DNA of 64,000 bases from CAYZWU01 sp964482235. Its GTDB lineage: Bacteria > Planctomycetota > B15-G4 > CAYZWU01. Both the position numbers and the translations under genes were made by a program. Positions 1 through 9,176 of this stretch are shown here, piece after piece (positions within the stretch are counted from its first letter, which is position 1; every line of letters begins with the position of its first letter). The notes under the pieces are model-generated. The model searched no databases. It was not told where the DNA came from and saw only the letters and a program-made list of their open reading frames with translations. Location of the stretch: positions 1-64,000 of the forward strand of contig CAYZWU010000002.1 in NCBI GenBank assembly GCA_964482235.1. The letters run 5' to 3'.

Positions 1-154
1 CTTTACAACTCCGCAACGGAGCACTCAAAGCCGATTGAATGACGCACTCTTCAGTTGGGAGAATGGAAAGAAAGACACTGTACCCGCGCAACTCCGACCG
101 GAAGGCAAACTTCGACTCTTCCAGTTCAGTTCTGGTGCTGCTTTTCTAGATACG

Positions 155-172
155 CTGCCTGCCGGCAGGCAG
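155..172. repeat. Perfect 18-nt palindrome at the 3' end of the first porin gene
   Basis: The sequence CTGCCTGCCGGCAGGCAG reads the same on both strands and lies 1 nt beyond the stop codon of the minus-strand porin gene. As RNA it would fold into a 7-bp stem with a 4-nt loop. There is no T-run after it on the minus strand, so it is at best a weak terminator or 3' stabilising hairpin. Bases 1-154 hold no gene I can support; a small CTCCG-CAA-CGGAG hairpin sits at 9-21. Confidence 0.4.
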
Positions 173-173
173 A

Positions 174-1412
174 TCAGAAGTTGTAGATGAACGCGAGCTG
201 GTAGCGCGTGCTATCCCTGTCGGAGTTCGGTGCGCCGGCGTAGTGCGTGTTCCAGTGGGACATCTCGAAGCCGACGTGAACTCCGGGGGTGATCGTGTAG
301 AAGGTGTTCCAGAAAATGTTCGAGTTGCGGCGGATGAGGTTGGCTCCGGGAATCGTGCCGGACAGGTCCTTCGGGTTGTCCACTCCGGCGCCGATGTTGA
401 ACTTGAGGTTCTGGGTAACCACGGTCTGAACCTGGAACCAGCCGCCCTTGCTGCGGACCTCGTCGGTGTTCATCAGCGTGCCGGTGACGCCCTGGCCCAC
501 GCCGCCGTGGTAGGCGTCGAGGTTCTTGCCGTAGAAGTACTCGCCCACGAAGGTGACGTACTTGTGGAGCGGGATCGTGAGATCCAGGTTTCCCGAGAAG
601 GACTTGAGCCGCGAGTCTCCCGCGGGGTGATCGACTTCCTCGCTGCCATAGTGCCCCGAGACACCCACTTCCATATCTTTTCCTTCAACAAGAAGAGGCT
701 GCCTCCAGCTGACGCGCGCCTGGGTGGTGGGCAAGCCGCTGTCGCTGCCCGTGTCCATGTTGGCCAGTCCGCGGTGCCTGCCAACCGTCTTGGCCAGGGC
801 GAACTCGACCTTCAGGTCGCCCGCGCTCTTGGTGAACCGGATCTGGGGGCGGCGGTACCCCATGTTGCCGGCCCACCAGTTGATCGAGTAGTTCACTGTC
901 CTCGGCCTGAGCGGCGAGATCACGTCCCAGGTCTGCCCGGCCAGGATCTGGAAATCATCGAAGTCGAGATCCATGTACGCGTGGCGCAGGTGGAACGAGG
1001 TCTTGTCGCTTCTCATCGCGTTCGCATTGGAGAGATCGAAGATGTCCGGATCCATGAGATCGAACTCGAACCGTCCCATGACGCTGACGGAGTCCGAGTA
1101 GGGCCCGTAGAACTTCATCCCCAGCATGGTCTGGTTGACGGACATGTTGAACTCGTCGTCGTGCCTCTTGGCCGTGGGTACGACCCATCCGGGCACGTTG
1201 GCGTTGCTCATCCTGCCCGAGTCGTAGCTGGCATCGAGCTTGAGAAAACCGTAGAACTCGAGGCGGTCATACCTGAAGAAGGTGTTGCTGGCCTCTTCTT
1301 CTTCTTCCCAGTCCTGCGCTGCAGCGGGAGGGGGGAGAGCGATACCGGTCAAGCAGACCAGACTCAAAATGGTCAACATGCGAAGGGGAAGAGCAGGGGA
1401 TCCTCTTCTCAT
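174..1412 (-). CDS. Outer-membrane porin-like beta-barrel protein
   Basis: Predicted outer-membrane channel of 412 residues. The start at 1412 is chosen because AAGGAGAG lies just upstream and the protein then begins with a classic signal peptide (MRRGSPALPLRMLTILSLV, cleavage near AAAQ-DW). After an acidic stretch (DWEEEEEAS), the mature part has alternating amphipathic strands, many aromatic residues (FYGFLKLDASYDS, YSINWWAGNMGYRRPQIRF) and a C-terminal phenylalanine (FIYNF), as expected for a barrel recognised by the BAM complex. The pattern resembles DcaP/OprO-type porins without a periplasmic coiled coil. Substrate unknown. It is divergent from the folate/methionine gene at 1792 and has no obvious operon partner. 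Confidence 0.75.
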   Translation of the reverse strand: MRRGSPALPLRMLTILSLVCLTGIALPPPAAAQDWEEEEEASNTFFRYDRLEFYGFLKLDASYDSGRMSNANVPGWVVPTAKRHDDEFNMSVNQTMLGMKFYGPYSDSVSVMGRFEFDLMDPDIFDLSNANAMRSDKTSFHLRHAYMDLDFDDFQILAGQTWDVISPLRPRTVNYSINWWAGNMGYRRPQIRFTKSAGDLKVEFALAKTVGRHRGLANMDTGSDSGLPTTQARVSWRQPLLVEGKDMEVGVSGHYGSEEVDHPAGDSRLKSFSGNLDLTIPLHKYVTFVGEYFYGKNLDAYHGGVGQGVTGTLMNTDEVRSKGGWFQVQTVVTQNLKFNIGAGVDNPKDLSGTIPGANLIRRNSNIFWNTFYTITPGVHVGFEMSHWNTHYAGAPNSDRDSTRYQLAFIYNF

Positions 1413-1791
1413 TTCAACTCTCCTTAATAGAGATGCACTGCACTGCGCCATCGGCAACTAGTTCAGAATATAACCCAACCTCTCACCGCAGGTCGCCGCC
1501 GCCCGCTTTTTGTGTGCCTCGAGCAGCCCAATACCCCGGCTTCTCGTTTTGATACTAACTTTACTCATCAAAGAGTCAATTCGTAAAATCGAAAGCATCC
1601 GGTTGAAACTTGACCCAGAAGTCAGCAAAAAAAGCGAAGCACCGCCTGTCAGGGCGACCTGGCCGGAAGATTGGTACCGTGACACGAGGCGCGATGAAAT
1701 GGTCTTTAAATGCGGGGAGAAGAAGTATATATCACATGTATGTTTAGCGAGATCCGGGCCGGTGAGACCCTTTGAAGGAAAGAGTCGCACG
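1413..1791. other. Divergent intergenic region between porin and methyltransferase/MTHFR
   Basis: This 379-nt stretch separates two divergently transcribed genes and must hold both promoters. Its middle part (about 1545-1640) is clearly more AT-rich than the flanking genes. I looked for a SAM or cobalamin riboswitch in front of the methionine gene and could not recognise one. The reading frame is open upstream of 1792, but that part has no family-like sequence and no convincing ribosome site. Confidence 0.5.
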
Positions 1792-3654
1792 ATGGACATG
1801 AGTTTTCTCGATGCTCTGAAAGAGGAGGTCCTGCTCTGTGACGGGGCCATGGGAACCCGGCTCTACGAGAAGGGGATCTACCTGAACCGCAGCTTTGACG
1901 AGATCAATCTCACCGATCCCGACATGATCAGGGAAGTCCATGTCGACTACCTGAAAGCCGGATCCCGGGTGATCGAGTCAAACACCTTCGGCGCCAATCC
2001 CTTCAAGCTGGAAAAGTACCACCTGGGCGACAAGTGCGAGGAGATCAACAGAAGGGGCGCCGAGATCGCCAGGGAGGCTGCCGGAGACAGTGCCTGGGTG
2101 GCCGGAGCGATCGGCCCTCTCGGCGTCCGGATCGAGCCCTGGGGCAAGATCTCCCTGGAGGAGGCCCGCGAGGCGTTCTCGATCCAGGCCCGGGCCCTTG
2201 CCGAGGGCGGTGTGGACCTCTTCGTCCTCGAGACCTTCGGCGACCTCAGCGAGATCGGCCAGGCGATCAAGGCCGTGAAGGCGGTCTCAGATCGTCCCGT
2301 CGTGGCCCAGATGACGATCGTCGACGACGGCACCTCGCTTTACGGAACGGAGCCCGAGATCTTCACGGCGCGCCTCGAGGGGTGGGGGGCGGACGTGGTG
2401 GGGCTCAACTGCTCCGTCGGACCGCACGCCATGCTGGCAACACTCGAGAAGATGGCGGAGATCACCGCCCTTCCTCTCTCGATCCAGCCGAACGCCGGCA
2501 ACGCCAGGAGCGTCGAGGGACGGGTCTTCTATCTCTCGTCACCCGATTACTTCGCCAAGTATGCCCACCGGTTCACCAGGGCCGGGGCCAGGCTGATCGG
2601 CGGCTGCTGCGGCACCACGCCGGAGCACATCAAGGCCATGGCCGCCGTGATGCGGATGAGGCAGCACTTCAGGGAGGAGCGCTCCAGCCGTCAGGTGGCC
2701 TACAAGGCCGATCGCGAGGTCAAGCCGGTCCCGATCGAGAAGAAATCGGAGCTGGGCCGGAAGATCGCTCAGGGAGAGCCGGTCTTCAGCCTCGAGTTGA
2801 CGCCTCCCCGCGGTTGGGTGATGAAGAAGATGCTCGCCAAGGCGGTCAAGGCGAAGGAGTCGGGATTCGACTGCGTCAACATCCCCGACGGTCCAAGGGC
2901 TTCGGCCCGGGTGGCCGTCCTGGCCACGGCGCTGAAGATCAAGCAGGAAGCCGGCATCGAGCCGATCATCCACTACGTCTGCCGCGACCGGAACCTTCTG
3001 GGCATGCAGTCCGACCTCATTGGCGCCTACTCCCTCGGCATGTCGAGCTTTCTTCTCCTCACCGGCGATCCGCCCGTGATGGGCGATTATCCCAAGTCGA
3101 CGCCGGTATTCGACGTCGATTCGATCGGTCTGGTTAACCTCGCCTCGTCGCTCAACAAGGGCGGCGATCTTGGCGGCCGTTCCATCGGCAAGCCGACGGG
3201 TTTCCTGATCGGCGTGGGGGTGAATCCCACGGCCGTGAACCTCGAGCTCGAGATCGACCGGTACTTCTGGAAGGTCGATGCCGGAGCGGAATTCGCCATC
3301 TCCCAGCCTGTTTTCGATCCCGAAACGCTGCTCTCCTTCCTCGAGAATTCGAAGGAACGCCTGAAAAAGGACGGCCTCGAGCCGATCCCCGTGCTCGCGG
3401 GGATCTGGCCTCTCCAGTCGCTCAAGAATGCCGAGTTCCTTCAGAACGAGGTGCCCGGGGTCACGATCCCCGATGAGGTGATGGCGAGGATGAAGCAGGC
3501 CGGCGATGCTGACAGGGAGAAGGAAGTGGGTCTCGAGGTGGCCAGGGAGCAGATCGAGGCAGTCCGCTCCCATGTTGGCGGTTTTCAGATCTCCGCACCC
3601 TTCGGCCGCGTGGAGCCTGCTGTGGATCTGATGGAGTACGCCAGGCGCCTCTGA
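1792..3654 (+). CDS. Bifunctional homocysteine S-methyltransferase / methylenetetrahydrofolate reductase
   Basis: A 620-residue cytoplasmic fusion of the YitJ type. Residues about 1-300 are a homocysteine-binding TIM barrel (LLCDGAMGTRLYEKG, VIESNTFGANPFKLEKY, VGLNCSVGP, and GGCCGTTPEHI carrying the zinc cysteines). Residues about 325-615 are a MetF-like flavin barrel (FSLELTPPRGW, LLTGDPP, AEFAISQPVFDP), which reduces 5,10-methylene-THF to 5-methyl-THF. The reading frame is open further upstream, but ATG 1792 has GAAGGAAAGAG in front and gives the family's usual length. It probably provides methyl-THF for metH (49724) and perhaps for HgcA (43226); with ahcY (32911) it makes up most of a methyl cycle. 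Whether the N-terminal half uses SMM, SAM or another methyl donor cannot be read from the sequence. Confidence 0.92.
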   Translation: MDMSFLDALKEEVLLCDGAMGTRLYEKGIYLNRSFDEINLTDPDMIREVHVDYLKAGSRVIESNTFGANPFKLEKYHLGDKCEEINRRGAEIAREAAGDSAWVAGAIGPLGVRIEPWGKISLEEAREAFSIQARALAEGGVDLFVLETFGDLSEIGQAIKAVKAVSDRPVVAQMTIVDDGTSLYGTEPEIFTARLEGWGADVVGLNCSVGPHAMLATLEKMAEITALPLSIQPNAGNARSVEGRVFYLSSPDYFAKYAHRFTRAGARLIGGCCGTTPEHIKAMAAVMRMRQHFREERSSRQVAYKADREVKPVPIEKKSELGRKIAQGEPVFSLELTPPRGWVMKKMLAKAVKAKESGFDCVNIPDGPRASARVAVLATALKIKQEAGIEPIIHYVCRDRNLLGMQSDLIGAYSLGMSSFLLLTGDPPVMGDYPKSTPVFDVDSIGLVNLASSLNKGGDLGGRSIGKPTGFLIGVGVNPTAVNLELEIDRYFWKVDAGAEFAISQPVFDPETLLSFLENSKERLKKDGLEPIPVLAGIWPLQSLKNAEFLQNEVPGVTIPDEVMARMKQAGDADREKEVGLEVAREQIEAVRSHVGGFQISAPFGRVEPAVDLMEYARRL

Positions 3655-3805
3655 TATGCTCGCAGGATGATATTTTTGACTCAGGGTCGCCCGTCTGCCG
3701 GGTTACAATCTTCCCTTTTCGCCTGCTCCCCTCAAATTCCTCCCACGAGACAGGAAAGCGGGACGGGCGCCGCACGACTTTGAAATCGAGTTGAGGAGAA
3801 CCGAG

Positions 3806-4999
3806 ATGAAGCTCGCCATGATCCTTCTGGCGCTCTTGTTCGCGCCTGCCGCGTTCTGTCTGGCCGGCGATGAAGAGCCGACCATTCCGGAAGACACGGA
3901 AATCGTGACCACGCAATCGGGTCTGAAATATTCCATTCTCAAGAAGGGGCAGGATGGGCCGCATCCCACCCTGGCGGACATGGTGACAGTCCATTACACC
4001 GGCTGGCTGACTGACGGAAAGGTGTTCGATTCCTCGGTGAAGCGGGGCGAGCCGGCTTCCTTCAAGCTGGGTGGCGTGGTTCTGGGATGGAGGGAAGGCA
4101 TCCAGCTCATGACGCCGGGCTCGAAGTTCAAGTTCACGATTCCTCCGGAGCTTGGGTACGGTGCGCAGGGCGCCGGGCGCGGCGCGATACCGCCCAACGC
4201 CACGCTGATCTTCGAGGTGGAGCTGATCAGCATCAAGAGGGGGCCTCCCCTTCCCGTCTTCCACAAGGGCAATCCCGAGAACCAGAAAAAGACCGAGTCG
4301 GGCCTGGTCTACGAGGTCATCAAGGCCGGCGCCGGCGAGAGGCCGATGGAGGACGAGCAGATCGAGATCAAGATCGCCGTCTGGAACGAGGAGGGGAAGC
4401 TGGTCCGCTGCTCCGAGCTCGACGGCCGCAACCTGATCTTCAGCACGAACACGGCCCGGATCGGGGTCCTCAGCGAGGGTCCGCTGCTTCTCCAGGAAGG
4501 ATCGCGTTACCGCTTCATCGTTCCGGCCGAGCTGGCCTTCGGGACCCGCGGGGCCGGCCCCCTCGTTCCTCCGGGCGCCGCCACGATCTGGGAGATGGAG
4601 CTGGTCAAGATCTGGGTGCCTCTCCCCGTGCCGGAGTTCAGCCTCTCGCCCGAGGAGAAGAAGGTCACCACCAAGAGCGGCCTGCAGTACGAGATCATCA
4701 AGGAAGGCACGGGCAAGTCGCCGAAGATGGGGCAGACGGTGCGCGTCCATTACGCCGGGTGGCTCGAGAGCGGCAAGATCTTCGACAACTCCTTCGAGCG
4801 CGGTCTCCCCTCTTCATTCCGGCTCGGTGCAGTTGTCGAGGGGTGGAACGAGGGGCTGCAGCTCATGAAGGAAGGCGCGGTCTACAAGTTCACCATCCCC
4901 GGGAAGCTCGGTTACGGCGAACGGGGGCAGCCCCAGGCAGGGATTCCGGCCAACGCCACGCTGATCTTCCATGTGGAGCTGGTCGAGGTCGTGGAGTAG
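3806..4999 (+). CDS. Secreted FKBP-type peptidyl-prolyl isomerase with three FKBP domains
   Basis: A 397-residue exported folding catalyst. ATG 3806 follows GAGGAGAA and begins a signal peptide (MKLAMILLALLFAPAAFCLAG). Three FKBP domains follow. The first (about 35-140) and third (about 290-397) keep the active-site features: VHYTGWLTDGKVFDSS and VHYAGWLESGKIFDNS, then GWREGIQLM/GWNEGLQLM, then PPELGYGAQGAG and PGKLGYGERGQP. The middle domain (about 155-270) keeps only the fold outline; the YTGWL and FDSS segments are replaced, so it is probably structural. Likely periplasmic. It lies between unrelated genes, 151 bp after the methyltransferase/MTHFR gene. Confidence 0.92.
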   Translation: MKLAMILLALLFAPAAFCLAGDEEPTIPEDTEIVTTQSGLKYSILKKGQDGPHPTLADMVTVHYTGWLTDGKVFDSSVKRGEPASFKLGGVVLGWREGIQLMTPGSKFKFTIPPELGYGAQGAGRGAIPPNATLIFEVELISIKRGPPLPVFHKGNPENQKKTESGLVYEVIKAGAGERPMEDEQIEIKIAVWNEEGKLVRCSELDGRNLIFSTNTARIGVLSEGPLLLQEGSRYRFIVPAELAFGTRGAGPLVPPGAATIWEMELVKIWVPLPVPEFSLSPEEKKVTTKSGLQYEIIKEGTGKSPKMGQTVRVHYAGWLESGKIFDNSFERGLPSSFRLGAVVEGWNEGLQLMKEGAVYKFTIPGKLGYGERGQPQAGIPANATLIFHVELVEVVE

Positions 5000-5026
5000 G
5001 CAGGAATCCCCGACGGGTTCTCGTTC

Positions 5027-6307
5027 TCAGAACTTGAACTTGAAGTCGAACTGGAACCGCCTGAAGTCGTTGCTCGTCCCGGCGCCGTAGAAGCCGGTCC
5101 TGTTGATGAAGTAGGAGACGCTGACCTTCCAGTTCGTGGCCAGCATGTAGCCGAGGTTGAACTCGTGCCCCTTCACGTCGGTTCCGCCGCCGCCGAAGTC
5201 GGAGTCGGTGAAAGCGGCGAGCACGGCGTCGGGCTCGAGGCGCTTGTACTGGTATCGGACATCCCAGGAGCCGGGCTTCTTCGTCTTGCCGACCTTGAAC
5301 CCCGCGAGGGCGCCGTGGTTGCCGTGGTCGGCCGCGATGTTGGAGACCGCGTTGGCGAACACGGCGATGGGGAAGTCGCCCGCCTCGAAGGTGCACTCGG
5401 CGAAGAGCTCCACCTCGTCGAAGTCCTCGGCGTAGTTGCCGCCGATATCGGCCGTGTTGCCGAAGCCGGCGCCGTCGTCGAAGACGAAGTCCTTCCCCTT
5501 CACATTACCGTAGTTGTAGTAGCCCGAGCCGACGGTGAGTGCGCAGCCGTTGTCGTTGAGCGGCACGGTGACGCCGACCTGGGCGCCGAACATACCGGTG
5601 TCCGCCCCGCCGCCTTCCTCCTCGATGTAGAAGCCGCCGGCATTGCTGAAAAGGGTGAATCCGCCGCAGTCGCGCGTGGCCATCAGGGCGATGCCCTCGG
5701 GCCTCAGATCAGGATCCCAGAGCAGCTCGGTCTTCTGCATCACGTCGAAGGGGGTATTGAACTTGCCGCCCAGGATGTTGAGATTCCACCCCGCTTCCTC
5801 CGAGTTCGAGAAGGGGTGGAAGTCGAAGTAGGCCATGTCGAGCCAGATCGGCTTGCTCGACCATCCCTCGTCCAGGGTCTGGTTCGACGAGACAGCGTCG
5901 CCCATGACGCGATCCTGAGCGAGGCCGTCGTCGTAGAAGTTGCCCGTGGCGATCTGGACTCCCACGTCGACCACGTCGTTCACCTTCCCGAGGAGATGGA
6001 TCCTGGCACGAACCCGGTGGCGGTTGCGGTGGTCCCTGCCCTCGGGGTCGATCATTTCGTGACGGTAACGGAAATCACCCTTGAGAGAGATTCTCTCGAG
6101 CCACGAGGGAAGGTCGTATGCTCCTTCTGCCTGGTTCTTCTCCAGCGTGTCGAGCCTGTCGAGAAGAGACTGGATCACGTCGTCCTGCTCCAGGAGATGG
6201 CGCCGGAGCGATTCGACGCTTTCGTTCTCTTCGCACTGTGCGGGCATACTGCTGAGAATCGCGGTGAGTAGCATTGCCAGCGACAGAGTGAAAATCCGTT
6301 TCGTCAT
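5027..6307 (-). CDS. Putative porin with N-terminal coiled coil
   Basis: A 426-residue outer-membrane protein. It has a signal peptide (MTKRIFTLSLAMLLTAILSS, cleavage near PAQC-EE), then a short coiled coil (SVESLRRHLLEQDDVIQSLLDRLDTLEK), then a beta-barrel starting ISLKGDFRYRHEMIDPEGRDHRNRHRVRAR and ending QFDFKFKF. Coiled coil plus barrel with terminal Phe matches the 'putative porin' family common in FCB/PVC and delta-type bacteria. A ribosome site (CAGGAGAA) precedes the ATG. It is tail-to-tail with the FKBP gene, 27 bp away. Substrate unknown; the barrel region is unrelated in detail to the porin at 174. Confidence 0.82.
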   Translation of the reverse strand: MTKRIFTLSLAMLLTAILSSMPAQCEENESVESLRRHLLEQDDVIQSLLDRLDTLEKNQAEGAYDLPSWLERISLKGDFRYRHEMIDPEGRDHRNRHRVRARIHLLGKVNDVVDVGVQIATGNFYDDGLAQDRVMGDAVSSNQTLDEGWSSKPIWLDMAYFDFHPFSNSEEAGWNLNILGGKFNTPFDVMQKTELLWDPDLRPEGIALMATRDCGGFTLFSNAGGFYIEEEGGGADTGMFGAQVGVTVPLNDNGCALTVGSGYYNYGNVKGKDFVFDDGAGFGNTADIGGNYAEDFDEVELFAECTFEAGDFPIAVFANAVSNIAADHGNHGALAGFKVGKTKKPGSWDVRYQYKRLEPDAVLAAFTDSDFGGGGTDVKGHEFNLGYMLATNWKVSVSYFINRTGFYGAGTSNDFRRFQFDFKFKF

Positions 6308-6518
6308 GTTTAATTCTCCTGTAACTAAGGTCTTGGACCTGGATTAAGAAGATTATTCCGAGCATTCCCCGGTGTGGTGAGTCCTATGCCACGTTGTTCG
6401 GTGTCGGTAAAAGGTTCTCGGGGAGGACGGTCTCCATTTGTTAGATTTTGTATGAATCATGTTATTCGGAGGAGGATGGTATTTCTTTGTTAGAGTTTGG
6501 TTAAAGGAAAATTTTAAA

Positions 6519-8531
6519 TTGAAGAAAAGTCTGATTCACTTTCTTCTGACCGGATTGCTCTTATCCGCTCAGCCGGCAGAGGCGCGCCAGGACGAGGATC
6601 CGGAGGGAACGCCGATCCGGGCGCTGGCCTTCCGCCTCCTGGAAGAGAACGATCTCGAGGAGGAGTACGAGGCCATGCGTGCCGAGTTCCAGCGCGAGAA
6701 CCGCGCCTACAGGCCCCACGGCAGGCTGGAGCGCGTCTCCCGTATTCTCGAGGATCCTTTCAAGCTGGAGACGGAGTCGATCGCCATGCGGGACGGCCTC
6801 ACGGAGCAGGTCGTTTCCGGCGGCCTCGCGGAGCTGCCCGGGTTTCTCGCCTTCGCGGCCGATCAGATCGACCTGGACGTGGCGCCGCCAAAGATGCCTG
6901 TCTTCGAGCCGACCGATTTCCCGGAGGATCATCTCGTTTTCATCGAGGAGGTGCTCGACGCGGCGGCCGAGCTCCGGAAGAAGGCGCTGATCAACCTCAC
7001 GGCCGAGCAAGAGGAAATCGCCTTCGAGACCACCCGGACGGTGATCGACAAGTTCATCCAGCACGTCTACCTGGAGACCGGGGCAACGGACGAGCAGATC
7101 AGCCGGTTCAAGAAGGGCCTGAAGGCGCTGATGGATGTCGACCTCGCATCCATGAGCGCGGCCGCCATGGTCCTGTCGACGCTGGCCCACCCGGACTACG
7201 TGAAGCAGGTCCGCAAGGACCTTTCCCGGTTCAGGGAGAAGATCCCTCCGGAAGCCAGGAAGCTCGGCTTCACGGGCGACGTGATCGCCTTCCGCCTGAC
7301 GCGGCACGGTCCCATCGTGATCGGGGGGAGGAAGAAGACCAGCTACAACGGCAAGGCGGCTTTCATCCTCGATCTGGGCGGGAACGATACCTACTCCGTC
7401 GCCGCAGCACCCATCGATCGGGAGCGGGGGCTCTCGATGGTCGTCGACCTGGCCGGCAAGGACAGCTACCTGGCCAAGGAACGGGAAAGCCTGGCCACGG
7501 CGCGCCTCGGCGTGTCGCTTCTCTTCGACCTGGCGGGCGACGACCTCTACGAGGGGACGCGCATGGTCCAGGGTTTCGGCGGCGGCGGCGTGGCCCTGCT
7601 CTGGGACGAGCGGGGGAAGGATGTCTACAGGTCGCAGGAGAATGCGCAGGGGAGCGCCTTCTTCGGCCTCGGGCTTCTCGTGGACAGGGAGGGAGACGAC
7701 CGGTACGAGTCGTGGCTTCATGCCCAGGGCTTCGGGCTGACACGCGGGCTCGGCTGCCTGGTGGACGCCGAGGGCGATGACGTCTACGTCGCCACGGGGC
7801 ACTATCCCTGCACCTACGGCCAGAAGGGGGTGTTCCACGCCTCGTCCCAGGGGCACGGAACCGGGCTGCGCCGCTACAGGAACACGGCGGCGCCTCTCTA
7901 CGGCGGGGGGATCGGCCTTCTCGTCGACGCGGCCGGGGACGACAGCTACGATGCGGGCAACTTCAGCCAGGGCTGCGGCTACTTCTTCGGCTACGGGATC
8001 CTGGCCGACAGGTCGGGCGACGACGTGATCAAGGGAAGCCGCTACTCGCAGGGCACGGGCGCCCACCAGGCCATGGGGATCGTGATCAACGACGAGGGGA
8101 ACGACGAGTACATCTCCTCCGTGGCGGCCAACCAGGCCGGCACCTGGGACGTGACGGCCGGGATGTTTCTCGACTTCGCGGGGAACGACTCGTACACGGC
8201 CGACGGGCTGGCCCAGGCCGGCACGGCGCAGACCGCCTTCGCCCTGCTCTTCGACGGCGGGGGAAAGGACACCTACCAGGCCAAGGGGGGGAGCTCGCAG
8301 GGTTCGACGGGCTCCTTCGAGTATCACGACATCCAGAGCTTCTCCTTCTTCCTAGACATCGGCGGGGGGAAGGACAGCTACAACAGGCCCGACCGGAAGG
8401 ACAACACGATCTTCCTGGAGAAGTGGTACGGCCTCTTCGGCGACTTCAAGAAGAAGAAGATCGATCAGATCCTCAAGGCCAGGCCCGGCTCGTTCGAGGC
8501 GAAGCGCGGCAAGGTAGGGAAGGGGAAGTGA
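6519..8531 (+). CDS. Secreted protein with about twelve GxDxY repeats
   Basis: An exported 670-residue protein of unknown function. I start it at TTG 6519 because AAAGGAAA precedes it and a clean signal peptide follows (MKKSLIHFLLTGLLLSAQPAEA); ATG 6459 in the same frame would place 20 poor residues before it. Residues about 30-270 are helical and charged. From about residue 285 the protein consists of about twelve units of 25-45 residues, each ending D-x-x-G-[ND]-D-x-Y, for example DLGGNDTY, DLAGDDLY, DREGDDRY, DAEGDDVY, DFAGNDSY, with AQG or SQG between them (HAQGFG, FSQGCG, YSQGTG). This suggests a stacked beta-solenoid or propeller with regularly placed acidic ligands. It is not the RTX nonapeptide GGxGxDxUx. 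Cargo or ligand unknown. Confidence 0.7.
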   Translation: MKKSLIHFLLTGLLLSAQPAEARQDEDPEGTPIRALAFRLLEENDLEEEYEAMRAEFQRENRAYRPHGRLERVSRILEDPFKLETESIAMRDGLTEQVVSGGLAELPGFLAFAADQIDLDVAPPKMPVFEPTDFPEDHLVFIEEVLDAAAELRKKALINLTAEQEEIAFETTRTVIDKFIQHVYLETGATDEQISRFKKGLKALMDVDLASMSAAAMVLSTLAHPDYVKQVRKDLSRFREKIPPEARKLGFTGDVIAFRLTRHGPIVIGGRKKTSYNGKAAFILDLGGNDTYSVAAAPIDRERGLSMVVDLAGKDSYLAKERESLATARLGVSLLFDLAGDDLYEGTRMVQGFGGGGVALLWDERGKDVYRSQENAQGSAFFGLGLLVDREGDDRYESWLHAQGFGLTRGLGCLVDAEGDDVYVATGHYPCTYGQKGVFHASSQGHGTGLRRYRNTAAPLYGGGIGLLVDAAGDDSYDAGNFSQGCGYFFGYGILADRSGDDVIKGSRYSQGTGAHQAMGIVINDEGNDEYISSVAANQAGTWDVTAGMFLDFAGNDSYTADGLAQAGTAQTAFALLFDGGGKDTYQAKGGSSQGSTGSFEYHDIQSFSFFLDIGGGKDSYNRPDRKDNTIFLEKWYGLFGDFKKKKIDQILKARPGSFEAKRGKVGKGK

Positions 8532-8572
8532 GAAAGATAAGCGAGCCATCTTCGTGAACAGGTGAGGAAGCG

Positions 8573-9076
8573 ATGCGCGGGATCTACATCGGAGTCGGCT
8601 CGAACATCGACCCGGACCGGAACGTCCGGCAAGCGCTGCTGCGCCTGGCCGAGGAAACGGCGATCAGGGCGATCTCCACCTTCTACCGGACCAGGCCCGT
8701 CGGCTCGCGCGGGCAGCCGTACTTCTACAACGGTGTCGTCGAGGTGGAAACGGAACTTCCGCCCCGCGAGCTGAAGCAGTCGGTCCTGCTCGGGATCGAG
8801 GCGGAGATGGGACGGCAGAGGAGCGCCGACCGGTATGCCCCGCGCCCGATCGACCTCGACATTCTTCTGTACGGCGAACTCGTGCTGTCCACCGAGGGGT
8901 TGACGATCCCGGACCCGGAGATCGCCGAGCGCCCCTTTCTCGCCATTCCCCTGCACGAGCTCGATCCCGGTCTCGTCATCCCGGGATCCACTCTCGCTCT
9001 CGATGAGATCGTTTCCCGGCTCGACGGCAGCGACATGGAGCCGCTCCTCGATTTCACGGAACAGCTGCGATACTGA
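8573..9076 (+). CDS. folK: 2-amino-4-hydroxy-6-hydroxymethyldihydropteridine pyrophosphokinase
   Basis: A 167-residue HPPK of folate biosynthesis; it transfers pyrophosphate from ATP to 6-hydroxymethyl-dihydropterin. Family signatures are all visible: YIGVGSNIDPDRNVRQAL at the N-terminus, STFYRTRPVG, QPYFYNGVVEVET, and the ATP/Mg signature RYAPRPIDLDILLYGE at about 95-110, followed by IPDPEIAERPFLAIPLHEL. Length is normal. It lies 41 bp after the GxDxY protein gene and may be co-transcribed with it. Its last codons (GAT-like CGA TAC TGA) lie inside the left arm of the REP inverted repeat at 9069, so the mobile repeat supplies the stop codon. Confidence 0.95.
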   Translation: MRGIYIGVGSNIDPDRNVRQALLRLAEETAIRAISTFYRTRPVGSRGQPYFYNGVVEVETELPPRELKQSVLLGIEAEMGRQRSADRYAPRPIDLDILLYGELVLSTEGLTIPDPEIAERPFLAIPLHELDPGLVIPGSTLALDEIVSRLDGSDMEPLLDFTEQLRY

Positions 9077-9168
9077 GCCCGCGCAACCTCCGCCATCTTC
9101 GTGCAGCGATATCGGCGATTTGTGCGGGCTTGGTACGAAGATGGCGGAGGTTGCGCGGGCTCGGTATC
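9069..9168. repeat. REP inverted pair (BIME-like hairpin) between folK and the LytTR regulator
   Basis: Two 34-nt arms in inverted orientation: left 9069-9102, right 9135-9168. They begin GATACTGAGCCCGCGCAA and end TTGCGCGGGCTCGGTATC, and differ at one base. The 32-nt loop (9103-9134) starts GCAGCGATATCGG. The same repeat family occurs at 14699-14750, 15826-15858, 18369-18401 and 31359-31457. The element separates two convergent genes, overlaps the folK stop and ends 8 nt before the stop codon of the regulator, so it probably terminates transcription from both sides. Confidence 0.88.
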
Positions 9169-9176
9169 GGCGTGAA

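Noticed and set aside
1510..1791. An N-terminal extension of the methyltransferase/MTHFR gene
   Set aside because: The extension has no ribosome site and no family sequence, whereas ATG 1792 has a good site and gives the usual length.
6519..8531. RTX toxin or hemolysin-type calcium repeats
   Set aside because: The repeat is DxxG[ND]DxY at 25-45 residue spacing, not the nonapeptide GGxGxDxUx, and there is no type I secretion tail.
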